Both the position numbers and the translations under genes were made by a program. This document shows positions 8,105-13,540 of a stretch of 13,540 bases of DNA, piece by piece (within the stretch, counting starts at the first letter, position 1; each line of letters begins with the position of its first letter). Below the pieces are notes generated by a model. It worked only from the letters and a program-made list of their open reading frames with translations. It was not told the DNA's origin and made no database searches. The DNA is from 2-12-FULL-42-15 sp964196565 (lineage in GTDB: Bacteria; Pseudomonadota; Gammaproteobacteria; Coxiellales; Coxiellaceae). The stretch spans positions 1 to 13,540 of the forward strand of contig CAXMUH010000073.1 of the NCBI GenBank assembly GCA_964196565.1, given 5' to 3'.

Positions 8105-8124
8105 GTTAATTATTCCTTAATATA
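8105..8124 (+). promoter_or_regulatory. PmrA-box-like direct repeat upstream of family copy 1
   Basis: GTTAATTAT-TC-CTTAATATA: two TTAAT half-sites 11 bp apart. The Legionella/Coxiella PmrA box, as I recall it, is cTTAATatT-N2-cTTAATatT; both half-site cores and the spacing match. It lies 101 nt before the copy 1 ATG. A site with the same layout precedes copy 3. Confidence 0.4.
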
Positions 8125-8140
8125 TATTCTAGCAATAAAC

Positions 8141-8225
8141 GTAATCAACTTAATTTAAAGTAGGTTTACTCTCCTAATATAAAAATAATTTTAATACACT
8201 AGATGGAAACAACATTGGAGGCGTT
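8141..8225 (+). repeat. Duplicated leader of the phosphoesterase family, copy A
   Basis: This 85-nt leader is nearly identical to 8599-8682, differing by a few substitutions and about one deleted base. It begins GTAATCAACTTAATTTAAAG and ends with the GGAGG ribosome binding site four bases before the ATG. The homology continues into both coding sequences, so promoter-proximal and coding DNA were duplicated together. Confidence 0.9.
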
Positions 8226-8413
8226 ATGAGAGATATATTTTACCATGCTGATACTAAAGGCAACTATGATACTTTGATAAATTCACTCAAGGCATTTTTG
8301 AAACAGATGAAAATCCACAAGATGTATTAGAGGATGAAATTGCAGTCTTAGAGAGCAAAAAATCCGACTCTAAAGCTTTAGCAGCCTATGGCGATGAACG
8401 CCAGTCAATCTGA
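8226..8413 (+). pseudogene. Family copy 1: decayed relic of the phosphoesterase-like membrane protein
   Basis: This is a close relative of the start of the gene at 8683. The ATG and GGAGG site are kept and the first 23 codons match (MRDIFYHADTKGNYDTLINSL). A T-run then has five Ts (8295-8299) where copies 2 and 3 have six, shifting the frame to a stop at 8328-8330 after 34 codons. Soon after, the sequence jumps from the equivalent of 8772 to that of 8973 in copy 2, a 201-bp in-frame deletion between two GAAAAT repeats that removes the second and third metal-binding motifs. Homology resumes in the shifted frame (ENPQDVLEDEIAVLESKKSD) and fades near the TGA at 8411-8413. Nothing catalytic could remain. 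Confidence 0.9.
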
Positions 8414-8598
8414 AAATATCAAACAAGCTTGATTTATAATGCAAATTTTATGGTATATGTAAACCGCTGTTTGAAATGTGAACTCAATATACCCATGTGT
8501 TTAGCATCAAGTATAAGTGTTTACTCTTGTTCCATTTAAGATATACTCAATAAATGGTTATTGTAAGCAGGCAGCACCAAATCTAACTTAGGTAAACG
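8414..8598 (+). other. AT-rich spacer between family copies 1 and 2
   Basis: I see no gene here. The segment contains a weak PmrA-box-like pair at 8535-8554 (TTTAAGATA-TA-CTCAATAAA), with the same spacing as the sites before copies 1 and 3 but four or more mismatches. It lies 128 nt before the copy 2 ATG. No homology to the rest of copy 2 is evident, so the duplication was partial or this DNA replaced it. Confidence 0.35.
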
Positions 8599-8682
8599 GT
8601 AATCAACTTAATTTAAAGCAGGTTTACTCTCCTAATATAAAAACAATCTAATACACTAGATGGAAACAACATTGGAGGCGTT
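8599..8682 (+). repeat. Duplicated leader of the phosphoesterase family, copy B
   Basis: The near-identical partner of 8141-8225, carrying the same ATTGGAGGCGTT ribosome binding site directly before the copy 2 ATG. The strong similarity in non-coding DNA points to a recent tandem duplication. Confidence 0.9.
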
Positions 8683-9684
8683 ATGAGAGATGTATTTTGC
8701 CATGCTGATACTGAAGGCAACTATGATACTTTGATAAATTCACTCAAGGAATTTTTTGAAACAGATGAAAATGGCCTTGATACTAAGATAAGTGAATTTG
8801 TTATTTCAGGCGGGATGTTTATCTTCGGCGGTGATTATTCTGATGCTAAAAAAAATGGCCAAGAAGAAAAGTTACTCGAATATTTAGTTAAGCTTCATCA
8901 ACAGTACCCTAATGCCGTTAAATTTATTATTGGTAACCGAGATGCAAATAAATTACGCTTTGCAGTTGAAAATCCACAATATGTATTAGAAGATGAAATT
9001 GCAGTCTTAGAGAGCAAAAAATCCGACTCTAAAGCTTTAGCAGCCTTTGGAGATGAGCGCAGAAATCTCGGTAAAAAAGTGTTAAGTCGAAAACTTGTTT
9101 GGACCGATAACGCAAACTCAATCTGGTTTATTCAGTTTTTAGCTGATTATTTCAAAATTAATCTTAATACGATCGCAGTTAAAAATGAATTCGACAGATT
9201 GTCAGCAGATGCAAAACAAGCGCTTTACTATCAATGGACGCTAACCAACACCATGGGTGCCGGCACCACCTGGAAAAGTATGCTAGGCAATGCAAATGCG
9301 ACGGATCGCCCTCTAGAACAACAAGCTCGTCTCTATACAAAAATGCTAGACAATGTGTACTATATCCTGGCTCATGGCCAATTTAATTTCGAAGGTTTAA
9401 ACTTTAGTGCTCAGCATGGAGCGATCGGACCTAAGTTTGCAAACAGTAAAGCGAAATCACAAGCCAGTCAACTCAATGATTTCCCTGAAGCAGATGCCAC
9501 AACAAAACTGTTTCATGCCAACATGGCGCGAGTTGTAAATGGAGAAATAAAAGCCCTTAAACAAAAAACACGGGAAGAAAAATCAACTGAGGCTGAACAA
9601 CAAAAAATAGATATCTACGATCGCTTTCAAGATTTCGCGCTTGGCACCGCTAATTTATCATACGACACCATTGGTTCCAAGTGA
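8683..9684 (+). CDS. Family copy 2, N-terminal part: metallophosphoesterase-like (frameshifted gene)
   Basis: 333 codons from an ATG with a strong GGAGG site to TGA 9682-9684. The N-terminus has a calcineurin-like phosphoesterase pattern: HADTEGN (7-13) for the first metal motif, FGGDYSD (48-54) for the second, and IIGNRDANKLR (82-92) for the third, with Arg replacing the usual His of GNHD. Downstream are AHGQFNFEGL and FSAQHGAIGPKF, both conserved in copy 3, whose role I cannot name. There is no signal peptide. Alignment to copy 3 shows that the true reading continues past the stop: the DNA at 9654-9686 matches copy 3 in frame 3 (FIIRHHWFQVK against FIMQHPWSQVK), then frame 2 takes over. At least two indels therefore separate this ORF from its C-terminal part, and it is probably a recent pseudogene. 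A truncated but functional protein cannot be ruled out. Confidence 0.8.
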   Translation: MRDVFCHADTEGNYDTLINSLKEFFETDENGLDTKISEFVISGGMFIFGGDYSDAKKNGQEEKLLEYLVKLHQQYPNAVKFIIGNRDANKLRFAVENPQYVLEDEIAVLESKKSDSKALAAFGDERRNLGKKVLSRKLVWTDNANSIWFIQFLADYFKINLNTIAVKNEFDRLSADAKQALYYQWTLTNTMGAGTTWKSMLGNANATDRPLEQQARLYTKMLDNVYYILAHGQFNFEGLNFSAQHGAIGPKFANSKAKSQASQLNDFPEADATTKLFHANMARVVNGEIKALKQKTREEKSTEAEQQKIDIYDRFQDFALGTANLSYDTIGSK

Positions 9685-9685
9685 A

Positions 9686-10264
9686 ATGAAGAGAACTAAA
9701 ATCCAAGCAGGAACTGTTGCACATCGAGAGTTATTTGAGAAAGATGGCATTCTGTTAACCGGCCATTCACCACATGGCGACGCTCCTTGCGCGTTACGTA
9801 AAGTTGGGATTAATGATGACGGCAATCTAAAACTCAGTCGCTTAATCGTGCGTGCGGATACCAGCCGATCTATCCCTAGCGCAATACCCACGTTTGATGA
9901 TGCGGCTAAAGATCAAGCTGAACTAAAGGATACCAAAACCGTTAATCATACTGCTGTAACAGTAACTTTCGCTTTAAGTGGTATTGCCACTTTAGGTGCA
10001 GTCGGGTTTGGCATATGGGCGACACTCACCAGTGCGGCTATCGGTAAAGTCGGCTTGATTGCAGGGCTAACTGTCTTATCTGGTGTGGTATGGCCAGTGG
10101 CAGCTGTCGCCGGGATTATTGCAGTAAGTACGCTAATCTATATGTCAAATAAAAATGGCTGCTTTGATGGCATGAAAAATAAATTATTTAGCCAGTCAGT
10201 AGCAGACCACCACGAAGTAAAAACAGACAGCCACCGTGCATTTCACATAACTTCACAAGCATAG
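9686..10264 (+). CDS. Family copy 2, C-terminal part: late phosphoesterase motif plus membrane hairpin
   Basis: This frame supplies the rest of the gene begun at 8683. It is open from an in-frame TTG at 9641; the first ATG is at 9686, two bases after the upstream stop, with no clear ribosome binding site, so expression would need frameshifting or re-initiation. It holds LLTGHSPHGDAPCA, the GH-x-PHG-like last metal motif, matched by LLTSHTPHGDTPCA in copy 3. After LIVRADTS it jumps to a short linker and then two hydrophobic segments (about 115-165 from 9641) beginning LGAVGFGIWATLTSAAIG, identical to copy 3 over 18 residues. About 190 residues present in copy 3 between these parts are missing. 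The C-terminus is hydrophilic after GCFDGM. Confidence 0.75.
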   Translation: MKRTKIQAGTVAHRELFEKDGILLTGHSPHGDAPCALRKVGINDDGNLKLSRLIVRADTSRSIPSAIPTFDDAAKDQAELKDTKTVNHTAVTVTFALSGIATLGAVGFGIWATLTSAAIGKVGLIAGLTVLSGVVWPVAAVAGIIAVSTLIYMSNKNGCFDGMKNKLFSQSVADHHEVKTDSHRAFHITSQA

Positions 10265-10271
10265 TCGTAAC

Positions 10272-10326
10272 CCGGTCAGCAGATCCCTCGGCTTCGCTCG
10301 GGACGACATCCGTGTCGGCTGGCCGG
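10272..10326 (+). repeat. Structured intergenic element, possible three-way junction
   Basis: The arms CCGGTCAGC (10272-10280) and GCTGGCCGG (10318-10326) pair over 9 positions with one G-T. They enclose two hairpins: TCCC...GGGA (10284-10303, with inner GC-TTC-GC) and CGACA-TCCG-TGTCG (10304-10317), the second abutting the outer stem. It sits between the convergent ends of copy 2 and the 238-codon gene. No T-run follows on either strand, so it is not a textbook terminator; it looks more like a REP-type dispersed repeat. Confidence 0.5.
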
Positions 10327-10356
10327 TAAAAATAGAAAACCTGGCCATCAATTTTG

Positions 10357-11073
10357 TTATCCCGCTGTAAAACTTGGTGTCGCTATAGACTCTAGCATTT
10401 GATATGGGCCATGATTGAAGAGAGTCATTTGCTTATCCATTGTTAAGAAAGGGTCTCTTGATAGCGAAACAGAACCTGCCATATGCATGACAAGCGCAGA
10501 AATTCCAGCAAAAACAAAAATATTGAACGCAGGATCAAGCGGTGATAACTCTGTCAACAACAAAAGGACTAAACCACTTATCAATACTCCGATCCCAAAA
10601 CCTTGCGAATTTGCACCCATCAGCTGACCTTTTAATTCCCCATAGTGGTATTGTCGAAGCAAGGGCTTAATTACATAAATATGATCGGCTGATTGAGTTA
10701 ATGGCCGTTCTGGGTGAACATTAAATGTCACCATACTTCCTATAATATCTCTGTATTTAATTTTCAGCGCATTATTATCTTCTCTATGAATCACCGTAAT
10801 CGTGTTGCAATCAAACGTGTGTAGATATTGAGTTTCATCATAACCCAATAAATTAAATACCAACGAATTGATTTTGTTAGCGATGGACTTTTTAAGTAAA
10901 TAGCGATCGAGATGTATCATAATTAATGGTGTCATAAATATGCTTGCCACACCCAGTCCAGTGGGTACATTATATTGGTACACAGCTAAGCCACCCGTCA
11001 CAATTGCAGGGATTGTTGTTAAAAGCACTAGCTTCAACTCAAGCACTAAATCCCTATTTTGTTGTTCTGTCAT
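10357..11073 (-). CDS. Four-helix membrane protein of unknown function
   Basis: 238 residues starting at an ATG preceded by AAAGGGCGG. I do not recognise a family. Hydrophobic segments lie at about 12-33, 37-57, 157-176 and 183-203, giving two hairpins separated by a soluble loop of roughly 100 residues (58-156). That loop contains charged and beta-like stretches (NTITVIHREDNNALKIKYRD) as in small membrane-anchored PH/YdbT-like or DUF-type proteins; that comparison is only a hint. The C-terminal 35 residues are hydrophilic. It lies between copies 2 and 3 of the phosphoesterase family, convergent with copy 2 and divergent from copy 3. Base composition resembles its accessory neighbours. The neighbourhood suggests an accessory role, but nothing ties it functionally to the family. 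Confidence 0.8.
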   Translation of the reverse strand: MTEQQNRDLVLELKLVLLTTIPAIVTGGLAVYQYNVPTGLGVASIFMTPLIMIHLDRYLLKKSIANKINSLVFNLLGYDETQYLHTFDCNTITVIHREDNNALKIKYRDIIGSMVTFNVHPERPLTQSADHIYVIKPLLRQYHYGELKGQLMGANSQGFGIGVLISGLVLLLLTELSPLDPAFNIFVFAGISALVMHMAGSVSLSRDPFLTMDKQMTLFNHGPYQMLESIATPSFTAG

Positions 11074-11399
11074 AAAAACCGCCCTTTCAAAAAAATCTGT
11101 GACTCTATGGCTAACATGCTAGAGCGCCATTATTATCTTTTTCTTAAATAGGTTTAATTAAATTAGAAAAATTATAATATTAATGCTAGCTTAATTAAAT
11201 TCCGGCTGGATATTTTTACAAGCTCTCCTTAACAATTAAATTATACCCTAGTATTGTTGTTAATAAATTCTTAACTGTCCTAAATAAAATATGCCTAAAT
11301 CACCTCATTACCGACACCTAATTAATTCATCTGGAGTAGATATACCTTACACTTAACAACATCTACTCAAAAATACTCAGATAAAGAAATGGAGGCTTT
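11074..11399 (+). other. AT-rich divergent intergenic region with promoters for the membrane protein and copy 3
   Basis: No ORF of note. The left end carries the ribosome binding site of the minus-strand gene. The middle (about 11140-11215) is AT-rich with several TTAATTAA-type palindromes. The right end carries the PmrA-like site at 11259-11278 and the GGAGG (11391-11395) of copy 3. The leader does not resemble the duplicated leaders of copies 1 and 2, so copy 3 is an older paralogue. Confidence 0.6.
11259..11278 (+). promoter_or_regulatory. PmrA-box-like direct repeat upstream of family copy 3
   Basis: GTTAATAAA-TT-CTTAACTGT: half-sites TTAAT and TTAAC 11 bp apart, the same layout as at 8105-8124, and 121 nt before the copy 3 ATG. 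The surrounding DNA is not otherwise similar to copy 1, so the shared site is not simply inherited from the recent duplication. Confidence 0.4.
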
Positions 11400-13540
11400 A
11401 TGCGCACAACCGACACAACCGACACAACCGACACAACCGAAAATCCTGATATATTTTACCATGCTGACCTTGAAGGCAACTACAAAACTTTGATGAATTC
11501 ACTCAAAGCATTTTTTAATACAGACGAGGCTAACCTTAATAAATGCATCGCAACGTTTGTTGACGCTGGCGGAATATTTATCTTCGGAGGCAACTACCCT
11601 GATGCAAGAGCGGGCAGAGATGAAACTAAATTGCTTAAAGCCTTAGTCTGGCTTCATGAAAACTATCCTGACAATGTTAAATTTATCCTTGGTAATCGAG
11701 ATATTAATAAATTACGCTTTTCTGTTGAAGATCCACAAGATATATTGGCCGATGAAATCGCGGTTTTAGAAACAAGAGCAAGCACTCGTGTAGCTAGCGA
11801 AGAAAAAGCCCCAGCAGTTAATAAAAACTCAAGCAGGTTTATAGATTTTTTAGCAAACTATTTCAAAATTGCTGTAACTAATCACCAAGCAACCACAAAA
11901 CGGTTTGATGGCTGCATACTGAGAGAACAGCGAGCCCTTTACTACCAATGGACACTGGCCACCTCCATGGATGCAGCTGATACCTGGCAAAGCATGTTAG
12001 ATAATGAAAAAAAATCTCGACAATCATCAAGATCAACAGAAGTTGAACTCGACCCAGAAACAACTCAATTATTCTTAAGAGAACAACACGATTGCTATAC
12101 AGAAATTTTGAGAAATTTACTTTACATTGTGGAGCACGGTCAATTTCATTACGACGGTCTCGACTTTAGTGCCCAGCATGGAGCAATCGGGCCAAAGTTT
12201 GAAGCCAGCCTCACGTCACTAAGAGATAGGTTAGTCGAGAAAAACTTAATTGGTGGTCTGCAAAGCAATTTTTTTGAGGCAGAGGCCGTAACAGCACTCT
12301 TTAAAGTCCATTTTGCATCAGTCAAAAGTGGTGAAATTAGAAGACTTAAAAAAGCAGCACGAAATGGTAAACTGAGCCCAAGTGACCGAAAAAAAGTTGA
12401 TCTCTATAACCAATTTCAAGATTTTGCGCTTAGCACTCGCGGCTCTGAATTTATAATGCAACACCCCTGGTCACAAGTAAAAGCAACCGAAATCAAACGT
12501 GGACCAGTCGCCTATCGCAAGCTATTTGAGGAAGAGGATATTTTACTGACTAGCCACACTCCACATGGTGACACCCCGTGTGCACAACGCATGATTACAG
12601 CTGATTCTGAGGGTAACCTAAAAATCAGCTGCATGATTGTGCGCGCAAGTACCTACCATTCTGCCGCCGGCAATTTTTCCTATGTGAAAAAAACGAACGG
12701 CAAATGGGAGATCAGAGGCAAGCACCAAGGCGGTGAATTTCGCTATGAACTCAACCCAGCTACTGTGATGCAAGGCATTTCATTTAACCCAGACGCTTAT
12801 TCCAAACGTGTAAAAGAACAATTTGTCGATTTCTTTAAGCGCAATCCTGGTTTAGAGGGACTCCGAGGCCTAACCTATGCAGGACGTAATGAAGTAACCA
12901 AAACATATGACTTTTTTATCCAAAAAGGACGTGAGCAAGGTTTTGCGTTTGTTCATGAAACTGTGTCAGAGAGTCAAATGAGAAGAAAGATCGTACCATT
13001 TATAAAATCTATCTTAACAAAACCTGAGGTTGAGGAAAAAGATGATTACTCGGACCTTCTTGCACCAACAAGCAGCCATACAATTGCCAAACCTATACAC
13101 GTGAGAAAACATGGTACCACCGGCGCCGGTGCCGGAAGCAGCAGTCGCATTCTGCCAAACAGCAGACCAAAATCAACAACTCACGTTAGCTGTGGATCGG
13201 TAAGCTTACTTGCAACAAGCTCGGCGCTTACTCTAGGCGCAGTCGGATTTGGAATATGGGCGACTCTAACCAGTGCTGCCATTGGCGAAGCCGCTATTGG
13301 AGCAGGATTGACAGTATTAACCGGTATCGTCTGGCCTATAGCAATAGTCGCCGGAATCGTTGCACTCAGCACAATGCTCTACATGAGTGGCTGTTTTGAT
13401 GGTTTAAGGCATTGCCTATTCGGACCCACTGGTCTGGAGAGAGTGAAAGCAGACTTTAATGCAGTTGCAAGTACGTCATCGCTCGGAGCAACAACATCAG
13501 CCATTAGTAGTGTGACAGAAACAAGGGAAGACAGTGATTC
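11400..13540 (+). CDS. Family copy 3: large metallophosphoesterase-like protein with C-terminal membrane hairpin (3' end outside window)
   Basis: Open from ATG 11400 to the window edge: 713 codons and no stop. GGAGG lies four bases upstream, as in copies 1 and 2. After a short TTD-repeat N-terminus come HADLEGN (21-27), FGGNYPD (62-68; Asn where copy 2 has Asp), ILGNRDINKLR (96-106), EHGQFHYDGL (245-254), FSAQHGAIGPKF (256-267) and LLTSHTPHGDTPC (382-394). Together these look like an expanded calcineurin-type phosphoesterase fold with insertions. Residues about 420-600 form a region absent from copy 2, including RYELNP and a low-complexity TGAGAGSSS linker. Two membrane helices (about 601-628 and 632-662) follow, then a soluble tail rich in Ser, Thr and Ala. 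There is no signal peptide. This is the only apparently intact member. The Asn substitution may reduce metal binding. A secreted effector that inserts in a host membrane is my inference from the architecture and upstream site. Confidence 0.88.
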   Translation, partial: MRTTDTTDTTDTTENPDIFYHADLEGNYKTLMNSLKAFFNTDEANLNKCIATFVDAGGIFIFGGNYPDARAGRDETKLLKALVWLHENYPDNVKFILGNRDINKLRFSVEDPQDILADEIAVLETRASTRVASEEKAPAVNKNSSRFIDFLANYFKIAVTNHQATTKRFDGCILREQRALYYQWTLATSMDAADTWQSMLDNEKKSRQSSRSTEVELDPETTQLFLREQHDCYTEILRNLLYIVEHGQFHYDGLDFSAQHGAIGPKFEASLTSLRDRLVEKNLIGGLQSNFFEAEAVTALFKVHFASVKSGEIRRLKKAARNGKLSPSDRKKVDLYNQFQDFALSTRGSEFIMQHPWSQVKATEIKRGPVAYRKLFEEEDILLTSHTPHGDTPCAQRMITADSEGNLKISCMIVRASTYHSAAGNFSYVKKTNGKWEIRGKHQGGEFRYELNPATVMQGISFNPDAYSKRVKEQFVDFFKRNPGLEGLRGLTYAGRNEVTKTYDFFIQKGREQGFAFVHETVSESQMRRKIVPFIKSILTKPEVEEKDDYSDLLAPTSSHTIAKPIHVRKHGTTGAGAGSSSRILPNSRPKSTTHVSCGSVSLLATSSALTLGAVGFGIWATLTSAAIGEAAIGAGLTVLTGIVWPIAIVAGIVALSTMLYMSGCFDGLRHCLFGPTGLERVKADFNAVASTSSLGATTSAISSVTETREDSD
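11406..11441 (+). repeat. 9-bp tandem repeat at the start of copy 3
   Basis: Four copies of ACAACCGA(C/A) encode TTD-TTD-TTD-TTE at residues 3-14. The unit is a multiple of three, so changes in number alter length but not frame. Copies 1 and 2 lack it and begin directly at MRD. Confidence 0.95.

Noticed and set aside
9641..9688. Programmed ribosomal frameshift joining the two parts of copy 2
   Set aside because: No slippery heptamer is evident, and alignment to copy 3 shows two separate frame changes, which fits decay better than recoding.
10272..10350. Rho-independent terminator for copy 2
   Set aside because: The stem is stable but is followed by TAAAAATAG rather than a T-run on the plus strand, and no T-run follows on the minus strand.
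11406..11441. CRISPR-like repeat array
   Set aside because: The units are 9 bp, contiguous, without spacers and in frame with the gene.
11878..12063. Minus-strand open frame of about 61 codons inside copy 3
   Set aside because: Copy 3 is open and conserved with copy 2 across this stretch on the plus strand, so the minus frame is a shadow.
13181..13372. Minus-strand open frame rich in Ala, Pro and Val
   Set aside because: It is antisense to the conserved membrane hairpin of copy 3, whose residues are shared with copy 2.

Overview
The window looks like chromosome from a gammaproteobacterium, most likely an intracellular or amoeba-associated member of the Legionellales (Coxiellaceae/Legionella side). 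This is an inference. It rests on gammaproteobacterial synteny (smrB divergent from prmB-aroC), AT-rich intergenic DNA, and three copies of an unfamiliar phosphoesterase-like, membrane-hairpin gene family with PmrA-box-like sites upstream, as seen for Dot/Icm effector genes in that order. No 16S rRNA or other marker in the window settles it.

Layout. Positions 1-537 hold the tail of an unrecognised ORF and the catalytic C-terminal scrap of a tyrosine recombinase, lying against the 3' end of a tRNA-Arg(UCG) gene (561-637, minus). This is the usual scar of an integrated element. Next, on the minus strand, is a 527-codon protein (744-2327) with a possible cyclin-like N-terminal region and a basic, proline-rich tail carrying a repeated KLPPL motif. 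A housekeeping block follows. The minus strand reads prmB, aroC, asd, coaBC with 1-nt and 4-nt overlaps at two of the junctions. The plus strand carries smrB and udk, which overlap by 11 nt. These genes cover L3 glutamine methylation, chorismate, the aspartate-family branch, coenzyme A, rescue of collided ribosomes, and pyrimidine salvage.

From about 8100 to the window end is an accessory region built around one gene family. Copy 1 (8226-8413) is a small relic. Copy 2 (8683-10264) is frameshifted and has lost its central part. Copy 3 (11400 to beyond 13540) is open for 713 codons and runs off the window. Each has a strong GGAGG ribosome binding site. The protein has an N-terminal metallophosphoesterase-like half (HAD-x-EGN, GG[D/N]-x-x-D, GNRD-x-NKLR, and late H-[ST]-PHGD) and a C-terminal two-helix membrane hairpin that is almost identical between copies 2 and 3. 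A four-helix membrane protein (10357-11073, minus) lies between copies 2 and 3.

The paralogue array with its shared upstream sites is the best candidate for something undescribed: a family of probable secreted, membrane-targeted phosphoesterase-like proteins undergoing duplication and decay. The cyclin-like protein beside the tRNA/integrase scar is a second candidate for a host-directed factor.
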